Source: Ampelomyces quisqualis (lineage: Eukaryota > Ascomycota > Dothideomycetes > Pleosporales > Phaeosphaeriaceae). Taken from it: a stretch of 64,000 nucleotides of DNA. The notes below the pieces were generated by a model. The model was not told where the DNA came from. It searched no databases and saw only the letters and a program-made list of their open reading frames with translations. The stretch spans positions 2,356,001 to 2,420,000 of the forward strand of contig JAGTXZ010000008.1 in NCBI GenBank assembly GCA_018398575.1. The letters are read 5' to 3'. The translations under genes and the position numbers were made by a program. Positions 19,401-32,599 of this stretch are shown here, piece after piece (position 1 is the first letter of the stretch; each line of letters starts with the position of its first letter).

Positions 19401-22400
19401 GATTTTAGTAAATAGCCCTTTTAGACCTTACGCAATTTTCTGCTTGACGCGTAATACTGCTCTACTACTATCTCTTATTATTAGTTTACTAAATATATTA
19501 TAAAATTTAAGTAAAGTTATATATACTTATATTTATTAATTATAAAATAACTATAATAGTATATATAATAAACAGCCTTAAAACACAACTTTGTTATAAG
19601 TAGATATATAAAAAAAACACTTATACGCTCTACTTCTAGTATACTCTACTATAATGTATTTTGTACTAACTATATATATATAGTAGTTATATTACCTTCT
19701 ATCTAACTTTTCTATATAGTTATAGTATTTGTTTTGCGTTACGTTACGTATAGTTATAAAAAAGGTAGGTATTTATATAAAAAAACATATATACACTCTA
19801 CTCTTAGCCTACTCTACTATAATATATTTTGTACTAACTATATATATATAGTAGTTATATTACTTTATATCTACTCTCTTTTTATAGTTATAGTATATTT
19901 GTTGCGTTACGCTATATATAGTTATAGAAGAAGTAAGTATTTATATACCTAGCTTTAGTAGGCGTATATAACAACGCAGGTAGGTATAGCTATTAGAATT
20001 AAATTAGATACGTATTAGAGGCATATAGGAGTGTGTGTTGTATTAGAGATTCTAGATTAGCTATACACCTATAGGTCTTCTATAGAAGAATAAGAAAAAC
20101 TTATCTTTTATCTAATGCAATAGGCTTATATTTATAGTTAAGGTAGTAACTAAGTTAAAGCTAATTTAAGGCACTTTTAGTGCTGCCTCTACTATCTCTT
20201 GTATAATCTGTTACTAAGCCTTTATAGAGTATTAGATATAATATATATTTATATATACCTATTATATTACTTTTCTTCTTAAAATTAATAGTCTCTATTA
20301 ATTAGGTTTGTATTAGTGCGCTTTTAGATACCTTTTAAAATTTTCTAAAAGTCTTATTTACTTTAACTTTAAATTTCTAATAATATATTATAGCTATTTA
20401 TTGTTATTATACTTAGCGCAGCAGCGCGTTTATTATTTTAACTTTATCTAGAGTTTTTTAAAGTATATATATAAGGCTAGCCCTTAGTATACTACTTTTT
20501 TATACTCTTTTTCTATATATTTATATACCTACTACTATCTAACTACTCTCTTAATTTAATTACTAGCTAACTATTTTACAGATATATATAATACCTATTT
20601 CTATCTCTCTTAAAGCTTATCTCTTAGCCTATTAAGTTATTTACCTATAGGCTGCAAGGGCTTTTGCTTACAGCTAATTTAATATTAAGTTTAGATTCTA
20701 TTTGAACATCTCTAAGAAGTGTGCATATTATACGCTCTTAAATAAAAATTGTTAGGGTTAGAGTTATAGCTAACGCTTGTAGAAGTCCTAGCTATTTTAG
20801 ATAGCATTTATAGAACACTTGCAATATATATAGAGCGCCTATAAAGTTTAAAGTATTATACTAGGTAAGGTTAGGATTATAGCCTACCTATTTTACGCAA
20901 TACTTTAAGATAGAGTAGTATAGCTTACTAGCTAGAATCTCTTTAACTTCTTATTCTTTAACGCTTTAAATTAAGATACTAGATAGGTTTAGGCTTAGCT
21001 AACTAGGCAAGGGGTTATTAGAGTCCTTATAGAAAACCTCTAGAGCAAACACGTTATAGATCTTAGAGCCTTTTAGTAGTTTTAATTAAAATAAATACCT
21101 AACTTATTCTAGAACTTTAAAGAGTCTCTTCTATAATTTAGCAAGTTTGCAACTTAGGCAGGTAACAGATAGGTTTTAGGTTAATATGTAAACCTTGTTA
21201 CCTACTAACTATGCTAGAAAATAGAGTTTAGGGTATACTACTATAGGTATAGGTTAGGTAGGGTTGTATAAGTAATAGGTAAAAGTAAGAGTTAGGTTGC
21301 ACGTACTATATAGGTAGAGTTAGGTTAGGTTGCATAGACTAGAGGTTAGAGTTAGGTTGCTATTAGGTAGAGTTAGGTTAGACTATAGTTAAGTTATTTA
21401 GTTCTTTTAGAGTTAGCGTAGAGCTTAGTTTATTACATTAGTTTATTATAGTTAAGGCTTACAAAAAGAGTTATAGATAGGCATATCTAGAGTACTAGTG
21501 TATAAATTAAAAATGTATTATTACAGCTATTTATTACGCTAACTAACTATAGTAGTGTAAAGGCCTTCTTCTCTTGCGTAGAGAGTAGTTGCGCTATAAG
21601 AGTAGCTGAATCTTATTATCTTCTAAGCTGTTTAAAGATACTATACTTTCTAATTCTTTAGTAGACTTAGAGTTAGAGGCTATAAAGAGAAGTATATTAT
21701 TATACTTATCCTCTAGAGCACTAGGCTTATTCTCCTAATTTACCTGCATTAGATTTAAAGTAGTAAAACCCTCCTTAATAAAGTTATACTTAACAATTAA
21801 AATTTAACAGATTGTTTAAGCTACTACGTTAGGAAAAAACAACGTTAGTAATATCTATAACATTAGTAACACTGTTAACATAACTGTACTGCTAGCTACT
21901 AGATAGTTCTTAACTGTGCTCTACTGTGCTAAGTAATAATAGCAATACCTAGTATACTATTATTAGTAGCCTAGCTTGTAAAACTCTTTTACAAAATAGT
22001 TTATAGTTCTTATGTTTAATATAGCTTTACACTATCTGCACAACTATATTACTAGTTAGCAGCCTATTCTTAACTATGCCTAACTATAGTTTAAGTCTAA
22101 GGTAATCTATTTAATAGCGCTATTACTTAGTTTAGGTTTTGCTGCAAATCTATACTATTCTTACGCTTTAAATTAATTTTGCGTTACGTCTATATATATA
22201 CTTCTTTTGCAATACTTTTTATATTCTTGTACTTCTAGAACTAGGCTACGTATCTACTTAAGTACTTTTTATTCTACAGCTTTGCATAGTAGTGTACTGT
22301 ACTCTATAGTTCTACTACTTAATTTACCTAATTTACACTAGCCTTTTAAGCTTTATAGAGATTTCCTTATTATAGTCTTACTTAATTTCTCTTTCTTTTA

Positions 22401-22783
22401 TTATTACCCTTTGTAAACTACTGCGCGACAATATCTTTCTATTCTACTTCTTTAGAACTTTTGTTTCTAAATTACTTTCTAGGTTATATAAAATAATACT
22501 CTTATACACGTCTACTAGCTAGCCTAGTTAATATACCCTAAACATAAATTGGTCTTAGGTGCCCTGTTTGTCTTAAGGCTCTGCAATTATAACCTTATTT
22601 GCCTTAATTAGCGTAATAGCTTCTATAAACGCTATTAACGCTACTAAAATAAATATTAAGTCTAGGTCTTTCTATTTTACTAACACAGCGTCTATCTTAG
22701 ACTTTAGCATTTCTTCTCTTAGTAGAAAAACTGTATCTTTACTAAATTTTTTTTAAAGCTCTATCTAGAGCACTAGTTGCACA
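19400..22783. mobile_element. RIP-degraded repeat sequence, unidentified
   Basis: AT-rich, with stops in every frame. The trinucleotides TCA/TGA and CCA/TGG are nearly absent, which is the mutational signature of the whole right part of the window. It is presumably the decayed host element into which E1 inserted at 22,784. No domain could be read. A pair of direct repeats lies at its left end (listed separately). A run of imperfect GTTAGAGTTAGGTTGC-like units lies at about 21,230-21,390. Confidence 0.6.
19597..19945. repeat. Two-copy direct repeat, period about 168 bp
   Basis: The segment containing GTACTAACTATATATATATAG occurs at 19,663 and again at 19,831. The surrounding sequence matches in both copies (A-run, CTCTACT, TAGTTATAGTAT, TTGCGTTACG, GGTATTTATATA), giving a period of 168 bp. 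Copies differ mainly by C/T and G/A changes. It is noncoding. Confidence 0.75.
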
Positions 22784-22788
22784 CATAG

Positions 22789-23005
22789 TGTAACAGGCTG
22801 CCGCCTAGTTAGTCCTTAGTTACAGAAAAACCTTAGCTCTCTAAACTGGAACACCAAAAACGCTCCAGACTAGAATACCAAAAACGTTCTAGACTAGAAC
22901 ACTAAAATCCTCTAGACTATAAAAACCCTTTAGGTAGCAATTAGAATAGGACACAAATTTACGTCTTTATTTCCTAGCACCTACTCTTAGAGTCTGCCTC
23001 TTACA
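22789..23005 (+). repeat. E1 5' LTR (217 bp)
   Basis: Begins TGTAACAGGCTGCCGCC and ends CTGCCTCTTACA, so it has TG...CA termini. It contains three similar CTAGAACACTAAAA-type units and a TATAAAAACCC promoter-like box near 22,918-22,928. It keeps several unmutated CCA/TGG sites (for example CTGGAACACC and GCTCCAGAC) that have become CTA/TAG in the 3' LTR. Confidence 0.92.
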
Positions 23006-23149
23006 ATTAAATTTGTTAAACCTAACTAGGCTAAAGGGCTATTAGTAACCTCTAGTATAGAACAAGTAACTGTTCCTATAATAGTATAGGATATAATAGT
23101 ACAAGCTATCTGTATAAGACGCAACAGCGTCTCTAAGTTAGTTATTAAG

Positions 23150-24257
23150 GATAAGTTTAATTAGATAATTATTAATAACTTCCTAGACCTAGAAGAATAA
23201 CAGATTAAGAAACAATTGCTGTTAAACAGCCTTAAGGGAACGCCCGCCTAGCAGGAAGTATATAACTTCTTAGCAGCTAGACCCTCTAATAATAAGAAAG
23301 GAAAGTCCTCTATAAGCGCAGATCTAGACTTAGTATTACTAGTAAGAAATCTGTAAGAACAAGTTGCAAGACTTACAGCCTAATTAACTCTAGAAACCTC
23401 TAGCTTTATATAGACCTACTTAGAAAGCTTTCTCTTGCCCTAAAAGACTTATAAAGTCCCTAACCTAGAAGCGTATAGAAGAGATTAAAAAGATTACTGT
23501 ATCTTTAAGGCCTAAATAAAGTACAAACTAGAACACAACAGCGTAAGACTAGGCTCTTAAGCAGGCTATATCTTTAACTGCCTTAAGAGGTTAGCAGCTA
23601 GTGTAGCCTTGTCTTAGGTAACCTAGAACTTCTAGGGCTCTGCAGAAGAACTTTAGGACTTCCTAGACAGCTAATTTAGTAACAAGCTACACAACAAAAG
23701 ATTATAAAGGAAACTCTAAACAATCTAATAAAACAAGTCTTTTTTCTAGAGCTTTAATGCAGAGTTTATAAGGCTAGCTTATAACGCAGGCAAAGAAGAT
23801 AACAAAGTAAACCTAAAAACAAGGTACTTAAGCGCTATCTAGCTAGACCTATAAGACAGGATAATCTCTATAGAGACTAAACCTAAATAGAGAATCTACA
23901 ACCTTATAGACAAGGTAGTAATTATTAAAGAAAACTTGTACAAGGCAAAACTTAGTAGTAAGCACACTAAAAGACAGAACGTTAAGAAACCTATAGATTA
24001 AGAACCTACAAGAGGACATTCTAAGAGAACTAAGAGAAAATCTCTTAAAAGAAAGAAAGCTAAGTAGGCTACTGTAAAAGAGCAGTCTTACTAAAGACAA
24101 AATAACTTATGCCTCTACTGTAGCAAGTTAGGACACTACGCTAGCAAATGCAAATTATTCTTGCTTTTAAAACCTACTAAAGCTGTAGCAGCTAAGGCAC
24201 AGAGTAAGGAAGAAGAGAACGCGTTAGAAAACACTCTAAGCTTAGAAAACAAGTAAC
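23150..24257 (+). pseudogene. E1 gag remnant with CCHC zinc knuckle
   Basis: A plus frame interrupted by TAG/TAA codons encodes a basic capsid-like protein. It ends in a zinc knuckle at 24,112-24,156 reading C-LY-C-SKLG-H-YASK-C (C-x2-C-x4-H-x4-C), the nucleic-acid-binding motif of retrotransposon nucleocapsid. A Lys/Arg-rich stretch precedes it. The stops fall where Gln (CAG/CAA) or Trp would fit, consistent with RIP. Confidence 0.8.
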
Positions 24258-24289
24258 TTTTGTCTAAAGGCGCAGACAGGAGTATAGTA

Positions 24290-27200
24290 ACACAACACTA
24301 AAAGAGGATAAGAGATTTTAATAATTTTAGAGAAAATAGCTAAATAAAGAACCTATTACTATACACACTATTGTTAATAAAATAATAGTTACTTCTATAA
24401 TAATTAACACTAGGTGTCTTACTTACGCTATAACTTTAACTAAGTTTGTCTACAAGAATAAGTTAGAGCGTAAGTTAATAGCTTTAAGAGAAATTATTAA
24501 GATTACTAGAGCCTAGTCTTAGATAAAAACAGCTGTCTAGATAAAGATTAACATTAATAGGCACAAGGAGACACTATAGGCCTATAAACTAGATAGAGAT
24601 AAGAAATACAACCTAGTCTTAGGTTAACTATAGATAAACTAGCATAATGTTACTATTGCACTAGCAAAGAAATTAATATACATCTACTCTACCTAGACGC
24701 AAGTTAGAAGCTAAAAGAAAAAAAAACTCTTTTTACTGTAAAGCATTACAGCAGCTGCGTACTTAGCCTAGCTATAATAGGGCTAGAAAGACAAATCTAT
24801 TTGCCTTTACACTGCGTTAATAGTAGACATCTAAAAGGCTCTAAAAACTAAGCCCTAAGTAGATCCTAGGTTAGTGCTCTTAGATTACCTAAAAGGGAAA
24901 TACAAGACCTTTCTACGCAAGAAAGCAGACTAACTCCCTCTAGTAAGAGGACCTACTATCAATTATTCTATTAAGCTAGTAGAAAAAGATAGAAAAACTA
25001 TAGAGGTGCTGTAGGGCCTACTATACAGCATATTAAGAAAAGAACTCCTTGTGCTCTAAAAAGAGCTTACCTTCTACCTAGACTGTAGCTTTATACAGGT
25101 AAGCAGGTTAAGTGCCTCTGCACTAGTCCTATTTGTAAAGAAGCTAAGAAGAGGCCTGCAGTTCTATATAGACTACTAGGCTCTTAACGCAATTACAAGG
25201 AAAGACTAATACCTGCTCCTACTTATCTAAGAGACCTTAGCCTAGATTGCTAAAGCTAAATAGTTTACTAAAGTAGATGTTATCTAAGCATTCTACAAGA
25301 TTAGGATTGCTAAAAAAGACAAATAGAAGACAGCCTTTTAGACGCGCTTTAGCCTCTATAAGTAGCTTGTAACACCCTTTAGACTTGCAAACGCTCTAAG
25401 TACATTCTAGAGATATATTAATTAGACACTAAGAAAATACCTAGATAATTTTTGTTTAGCCTATATAGATAACGTGTTAATATATACAAGTAGGTTTAAG
25501 GTAGACTACAAGAAAAAGGTAAGGCTAGTAATCTAAAAACTTAGGGTAGTAGAGCTACACCTTAATGTAGAGAAAAGCAAGTTTAGCGTAAAGAAGACTA
25601 AATACCTTAGATTTATTATTAAGGCTAAGAAAGAAATAAGTATAGACTCTAAGAAAGTAGCTGCTATACGTTTCTAAGAGCCTCCTAAGACAGTTAAAGA
25701 GGTCTAGAGCTTTGTTAGCTTTGCTAACTTCTACTAACAGTTTATAAAAGACTTCTTAGAGCTAGCTGCTCTACTAACTAGGCTAACTAGGAAAGGCGTA
25801 GCCTTCTACTAGAGCCCTAAACAACAGATGTCCTTTAATAAGCTAAAAGAAGCTTTTATAGTAAAACTATCTTTAGCAAACTTTAATGCAGAGCTAGAAA
25901 TAGTAGTAGAATGCAACGCCTTAGGATAGTTAACTAGAAGAGTGCTGTCTTAATACAGCAAGGACAGACGCCTCTAGGCTATAGCTTACTACTTAGTAAA
26001 AAATATAGCTACAGAAGCTAACTACACTATCTACAATAAGGAGCTGTTAGCTATAGTTAAGTGCCTAGAATAGTAGAAAACTAAACTTTAGAAAGTAAAA
26101 CATTTTACTATACTTACAGATTATAAGAACCTAGAATACTTTGCTACTATATAACTACTAATAGAAAGACACGTCTACTAGGCAGGGTTTTTTAGCACAT
26201 TTAATGTTAGATTCTAATACTACTTAGGAAACGTTAACAGTAGAGTAGATGCTCTTTCTAAGAAAGAACAAGATCTTTTCTAAGGAAGAGCAGACGCGTA
26301 GGTACAGTCCTAGACCTTCTAATTGTTTACTCTTGCTTTAGAAACTAAAGACAAAGAAGACCTAGTACTTACTACTTTCTTTGCAGCTTAGCTAGAGAAT
26401 TTGCTATAACAGAAGAAGAGAGAAACAGAGTAGCTCTAAAACGTGCTTGCAGATAAAGATGCTACGTTAACTACTTCTCTTACAACTTAGCAGAAGAGTA
26501 TACTACTACAAAGAAAGAAAGAAACAGAGTAGCTCTAAAATAGGCTTGCAGACAAAGACGCTGTAATAAAGAAAAGAAACGTTGCTTAAAGCTAGAATGC
26601 TAAGAATTACTCTATAGTTAGAAAAGGAGCGCTCTAAAACGTGTTTGCAGATAAAGACGCTGCGTTAAGAGAAAGAAATGTTGCCTATAACTAAGGTGCT
26701 AAGAAGCCTTCTATAGTAAGAGACGCTCTAGATGCTACTAAAGGAACTGCAGTACTATGCAAGACTACGCTTAAGTAAAGTCCTTACACAAACAAACGCT
26801 CTAAGAGACTAACAGAGCCTACTATTAAGGAATTGTAAGAATAGGCTATTTATATAGATAAAGCTTACTAATTAGCAGTTAACGCTGTTAGAACAGAATA
26901 GTAAAAATTCTCTTTGCATCTAAGCCTAAAAGTTTTTCTAGCAGAGTATAGCTTAAACAACTTAGAACGCCTACTCTATAGAGAGCGCAAATAGGTGCTA
27001 GAATACGTAAACTTGTAAACGCACATTATCTTAGAAGCATATAACTCTCTAATTACTAGGCACTTAGGTAGAGAAAACATATACGCAATATTAGCAAAAG
27101 ACTACTTCTAGCTTAGAATGTCTTTAAGTATTTAGCAATTTGTCTAGAACTGCGCAGTGTATAGCAGGACAAAGCTTTAAAAGAAACTTAAATAAGGACT

Positions 27201-28200
27201 ACTACGCCTACTGCTACTTCTAGTCTAAATATAGAAGGAATTGTTAGTAGACTTTATTGTAGGCCTTTTGCTAAGCTATAGAATGTTACACCTTATAGTA
27301 GTTACTAACTAGCTAAGCAAGAACGTAGTGCTTGTGCCTATTCTAGACCTAAAAGTCTTTACTATAGTTAAGGTATTTATTAAATAGGTAGTTGCGTACT
27401 ACTAGCTTTTAAATGCTATAGTGTCTAACAGAGAGTTACAATTTATAAGCGAATTCTAGTCTTTACTCTATAATAAGCTTAGAATACAAAGAAGAGTCTT
27501 AATAGTATACTACCTTTAGACAGATAGCGCTATAGAGCAAATAAATAGCATAGTAGAAGCCTACCTAAGGGCTTTTGTAAACTAAGACTAGTTAAACTAG
27601 GCTACTCTATGCCTACTAGTACAAATTATAATAGCTAGACAAAATGCAGCGTCTATAGGTATTAGCCTATTCTTCCTCTAATATAGTTACAACACAGACT
27701 CTATTTAGTTAGACCTAGAATAGACTGTAGAGAACTAGCACTAGTCTAGCAATAATAAAAGAGCTACTACTAAAGTAATAGTAACTAAGATAAAAGAAAC
27801 AATAGACTATATGCAAGCAAAGATAGCAGAAGTATAGTAAAAACAAGAACGCTAGGCCAATTACTATAGATAAGAAGCCCTAGAGCTCTATATAGAAGAC
27901 AAAGTATAGCTCTAGTATAGTTGCTCTATATCTAACAAAAGACTTTTAAAAAAACTAGATTAAAAGAACAAGAAGTATACAGTTACAAAGGTTATCTCCC
28001 TCTACGTTATAGAACTAAGCGTACCTTTTAGAGTGCACCTAAGATTTTACATTAACTGCCTCTAGCTTAATGCAAAGAATCTACTTCTACACTAGAAGTC
28101 TAATAACTAGCAACTAGAAGTAATAGTAGTAGGTAAGAATAAAGCTAATAACAAGTACCTTATTAACTATATCCTTACAGAATAACAGAAAAAGAAAGAG
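24290..28200 (+). pseudogene. E1 pol remnant (protease, RT, RNase H, integrase)
   Basis: The protease active site reads N-T-R at 24,406-24,414, where D-T-G is expected; both changes are explained by TGA to TAA and TGG to TAG. Reverse transcriptase is marked by FTKVDVI(stop)AFYKIRIAK near 25,263-25,310. Its catalytic box reads YIDN at 25,462-25,473 in place of YIDD, followed by VLIY. RNase H follows. The integrase zinc region is seen as TRHLGREN at about 27,055 and NCAVY at about 27,150. An integrase-core-like VDFIVG lies at about 27,247. It is a nonfunctional polyprotein gene. Confidence 0.85.
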
Positions 28201-28899
28201 TAAAGCATATAGCTATAATACCTAGTAAAATAGGTAAGATACGCAAAACTAACGTAAGAACTGCAAGTAAATGTTACTAACACTATAGCTCTTACTAAGT
28301 AGATAAATAACACAGAGATATAATAAGACTTAAATAGACTGTTAGTAGAGCAACTGCTTACTTTAACTACTAGATAAAATATATTAGCAAAGAGAAGAGA
28401 GTAAGAAGAAGAGCTAAAGATGTGCATAGGGTGCTAGAAGAGATAATAGTATTATGCACAGAAGAGATTAGTAAGAAAAGAACAAACTTAAGACAAGTAT
28501 AAAAAGAACCTAAGGTATAAGAAATAATGCAGTAGCACACTTAGTTGCGTTTAGAAACAATGCCTAACGCTAAAGAGTAACTAATAGAGGGAATGCAAGG
28601 ATACTGCAATAGACAGAGCCTAAGACTAAGAGCTTTAGTAAAGGGTAGAGAAAGAAGAAGATACTTATATCTATTCTATTAGCTAACCTGCAACTGCTCT
28701 AACTAGTTAATAGTAAGGATATAACTAGCAGTTAACTGTCCCTAAGAACTAGATATAAGAAACCTAAATACTAATACCTAAGAACTAATGCAACAGTCTT
28801 ACTAACTACTTAGAATAACCTAGAAATAGAGAGAGAAAGGTCTAGAAGCTTAGCGTTAACAGATTAATAGCTAAAGAATGCAAGAGGAAGAGCCTAGAT

Positions 28900-30100
28900 T
28901 AACTCTAGAGATCTAGCTACTTAAGCTAGGCAATAGTTAGTTAAGATACAGTGTAATATAAATCTTTAGAAGGTCTAGAAAAACCTAAAGAAGAGGTATA
29001 GGATTCTAATACTTAGACTGCGCTAGACTACAAAGACTAGCAAGAATAATAACATTTGCAATAGAAGTAGAGCTATAAGAACCTGCAAGCCTAAGACGTA
29101 GAGTATAACATCTATTCTAATGTATAAGTAGTATTAAGAAATATAAGACTAGTTTTATAAAGTCTAAGCTTAGTAATAAGACAAAGAGCAGAGACTATAA
29201 CAGAAAGTCTATTACTATAGAAATTGCTTACAGGCGCTACACAGAAACTATAGCAAAGACACTATACGCTAAAGCCTACCTTTCTACTATTAGAAAGTGC
29301 AATAGTTGCTATTGCTAAATAATTAGTCTTAGCCTGTACCTTTGCGTTATACGTAGGCTTCTTACAGATGTTAGACTCTATTACATTAAAGTAATAGAGT
29401 AGCTTGTTAGTAGTGCAGAAAGCGTTACTAACATAAGAAACCTAAAAGCTTACGCTAGAGATTTGCATGTTATACTCTTTAGCCTAATTAAATGTTAGTA
29501 GAATATACATAACGCCTTAGGAAAACAAACTTTAACAGAAAAGAAACAAATTAGAAAGAACTTATATTAGTGTAGAGCTACTGTACGCTAGCGCTAACAT
29601 TATTAAGCTTGCAAATAATAGTGTTCTGCTTAATAAGAAGCTGCTAGAGAAGCTAGTAGATGTTTACTAAGACATTAACCTTGTTAACCTTACGCGTTAG
29701 ACCCTAGTAGCTAGACTTGTTGCTACTGCAAGACTTTGCTTAAGCAGCTCTAAGCTTATTAATAAAGTTAGACTAGAGACTAGCAATTATATACTACGTT
29801 AACAGCTACTTAACCTTAGAATTGTAAGCGAGCGCGTTACAGAGTAAAATAACTACAATCTTAAGGTAATTGTTAATCTAAGAAGTAATTAGAATTAACT
29901 AAGAAAGTAAGAGAATATAGTAGTTAACTTACAGGCCTGCACGTAATATAAGCGTTCTTGCACTAAGAGCAGGTGCTTTTACTGCAAGTAATCTTGCACT
30001 TAGACTTATTACCTTTAAGCTAAGTAATAGCGTAGCCTAAACAACATAGTAGGTTAAGCTTAGCTTTAATAATAATGTCTAGTCTGTCCTATTACTAGTT
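28900..30100 (+). pseudogene. E1 extra ORF downstream of integrase, Cys cluster at its end
   Basis: A single plus frame can be followed from about 29,155 to 30,000 with TAG/TAA interruptions only. It reads, for example, VELLYASANIIKLANNSVLL and LVATARLCLSSSKLINKVRL. At 29,938-29,997 it has five cysteines in C-x6-C-x4-C-x2-C-x3-C spacing (KRSCTKSRCFYCK within it). Standard Ty3/gypsy elements end after integrase or a chromodomain, so this is additional. It may be a DNA- or RNA-binding accessory protein or a captured gene; the family is not recognised. The start is uncertain. Confidence 0.5.
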
Positions 30101-30418
30101 AGTAACATGCCTAGACCTAGCTTAGCGCCTTAGATATAAAACTTACAATAGAAGAGTTAGCAGCACAACGCTTAGCTAGAGAACTGCAAAGAGTATATAG
30201 ACTTAGCATCTTTGCAAATAGTAGCATAGGCGCAGAAGATGCGTAGGTTAATAAGAGAAGTAACGCGTAAGCAAGTGTGCAAAAGGCAAGGCTAGTGCAG
30301 TATACAGTACTACCTAAAAAGAGAAGTAAGAGTACAGAATAATAAATCTAAGTAGAGTAATTTTTGTTTTAATAGTTGCGCAGGTCTAAGCGTACCTAGC
30401 GCTAGAGCAGGGGGATTA

Positions 30419-30635
30419 TATAATAGGCTGCTGCCTAGTTAGTCCTTAGTTACAGAAAAACCTTAGCTCTCTAAACTAGAACACTAAAAACGCTCTAGAC
30501 TAGAACACTAAAAATGTTCTAGACTAGAACACTAAAATCCTCTGGACTATAAAAACCCTTTAGGTAGCAATTAGGATAGGACACAAATTTACGTCTTTAT
30601 TTCCTAGCACCTACTCTTAGGGTCTGCCTCTTACA
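30419..30635 (+). repeat. E1 3' LTR (217 bp)
   Basis: Same length as the 5' LTR. It begins TATAATAGGCTGCTGCC, where the 5' copy has TGTAACAGGCTGCCGCC, and ends CTGCCTCTTACA. The differences from the 5' copy that I could see are C/T or G/A transitions, as RIP predicts. Confidence 0.92.
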
Positions 30636-30640
30636 CATAG

Positions 30641-31488
30641 TTTATATAAGCTAATAAGAATTTTAGCCTAAACATTATATAGTACTGTTTAATTATCTAC
30701 TAGGCCCTTTTAATTAGAATTAGGTCTAGTTTTAATATAGGTTCTCTTAGCCTCTAGCTTAATTACCTTATACTTTGCACTATATATAAGTAGTAAGTTA
30801 AGGTTATTAGTAAATATTTCTTTATTTAGCTGCTAGAAGTGCTGTTAGATATATATTAATGTAAACTACTTAGTTTTCTTACTTTCTTTGCTTTTAAACA
30901 GTGCAGCCTTAAGCTAGGCTAGTATTAGAAATGTTATAATACTCTATAACTTAGCGCAGTTAAATATGCATGTGCTCTTAGCTTCTACGCTACTTAGCTC
31001 TTCTTATAGTAGAACCTTCTTGCATCTTATTATTGCGTTAGCTATAGTTAATTAGAAGTTATCTATTTAGCATAGCTAGTAGAACGTTAAGAAGTTGCTC
31101 TTAATGCCTAAAATCTTCTAGCCCTATAGGTCTTGCGTAACTAGAGTTTAACGCAGTATAAACCTTACTATAATCTTCTTTTCTAACGCTATAAGCGCTA
31201 TATACTCTAGAGAATTAAGTACGTTTTTAACTTCTTCTTATACCTTAGATAAGCAGGTGTCCTAGCTCTTTACTATTACTAGGCCTGCTTTTTTCCTTGT
31301 CCCTCTTATATCTACAACTTTCTTAATACTTACGTATATAGAGTTAGCAGTAGTAAACAGTTTAGAACTATTAATATTATTCTTTTTACCTCTAAGATAG
31401 TACTAGTTTAAGAAGTTCTTATTGTCTTGCAGTCTACTAAGCGCTAGAAAGATAAAAATAAGTATCTTATAGAGACTCTTCTCTATTA
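30641..31488. mobile_element. Older repeat sequence between E1 and E2
   Basis: The continuation of the E1 target DNA, interrupted again by E2 at 31,489. The minus strand has a weakly readable frame at about 30,700-31,300 (segments EYIALIALEKKIIVRFILR and SSVEAKSTCIFNCAKL) that may belong to a decayed transposase or other protein. No family is recognised. Confidence 0.45.
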
Positions 31489-31492
31489 GTAT

Positions 31493-31676
31493 TGTAGTAA
31501 AGTAATATAGGAAGTAAGTCTAAAGAACGCTTAAGGCACGGCTAAGAGCATAGATAAGATACAATAGCTAAAGGGCTATTAGAGAACAGAATAACCTACA
31601 ATACACACCTAATAATAATATATTTAATTCTACATTAAATCTAATAGGCCTTAGAGGTAAATAACGCTCTACTACA
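31493..31676 (+). repeat. E2 5' LTR (184 bp)
   Basis: Begins TGTAGTAAAGTAATATAGG and ends CGCTCTACTACA. The matching 3' copy has the same length, and the differences seen by eye are C/T or G/A transitions. Confidence 0.9.
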
Positions 31677-32599
31677 TATAGCAACTAATTATAACTCTAA
31701 ATTCCTATTAGCCTAGGCCTTAGGAGGCTGCGTACCTACGCATACACCTACGCTCTTCTATAGTCCTTGTAACCTAAGAATTGCAGAAACTTAACAGTCT
31801 AACAAGTGTTTAGCAAGCTGCTACAGTTCTCTTTAGAATATAATTAGTATCTATTCTAAGGACATAGAGTTAATACTCTAAGATTAGAGGAACAGAAAGT
31901 AGGATCTAAAGCAACGCCTATCTAAAGTACCTAGATTAGCTACTACTAGAACTAAGTTAGAAGAGGGATTAAGCAGACCCTAAAAAGCAGAGCAATAGCT
32001 AAAGAAGCAAGACGCAAGCTGTAGCTAAAGCTGTATTAGGCTAAGTAAAAGCGCAAAGTTATTGCGCCCTACTAAGCATGTAGTATACTAAAGAAGTTCT
32101 AGAGTACAGATAGCAGAAACAACTAAGAGCAGACTAAGAAAGACATTAAAACAAGTAGTTAGAAGGAAGAGAAAACTAACAATTGCTTAGACAGCAAGTA
32201 TAAAGAAATTAGAAAACAATTAGTAGACTTTACAATAGAAGCGCTATTAGACATTAGAAAAGCTTAAGCCTTTAGCTTTTTAGTAACTTTACACAAAGCA
32301 GTAACTTTAATCCTAGTCTTCTAGGCTATTGCTCTTCTTTAGTTTATTTAAATAAGCTCTAACTACTATTTAGGCAGCCTACAAAAGCAATGTAGAGACA
32401 ACACAAAACTGCTTAATAGTACATTAAGTTGTTAACGCCTTAAATACTCTAACAGACAAGAAGCTCTACTACTAACGCCTATAGAGTTAATAAGAGAAGC
32501 TAGCGCAAATATAAGTAGTGCACTAGGGGAGCAGGCTAAACAGCTATTAGAAGAGCACTCTAGGCGCAGAAGCACAGGCTAAGATAACTTAATGTTAAG

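Larger units (their letters stand above)
22784..30640 (+). mobile_element. E1: complete but RIP-dead Ty3/gypsy-like LTR retrotransposon with TSDs
   Basis: Two 217-bp LTRs bound a 7,847-bp element (22,789-30,635) flanked by the perfect 5-bp target duplication CATAG (22,784-22,788 and 30,636-30,640). Gene order is gag with zinc knuckle, protease, reverse transcriptase/RNase H, integrase, then an extra ORF with a Cys cluster. Integrase after RT is the Ty3/gypsy order. A G-run (GCAGGGGGA, near 30,408-30,415) sits just before the 3' LTR as a likely polypurine tract. Every ORF has many TAG/TAA stops, so the element is dead. It was inserted into older repeat DNA that resumes at 30,641. Confidence 0.92.

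Noticed and set aside
19734..19952. Tyr/Ile-rich plus frame in AT-rich DNA
   Set aside because: It lies inside the 168-bp direct repeats and is an artefact of A/T runs.
21230..21390. Internal telomere repeat (GTTAGGTT-like units)
   Set aside because: The units are irregular GTTAGAGTTAGGTTGC rather than TTAGGG, and only isolated TTAGGG words occur in the window.
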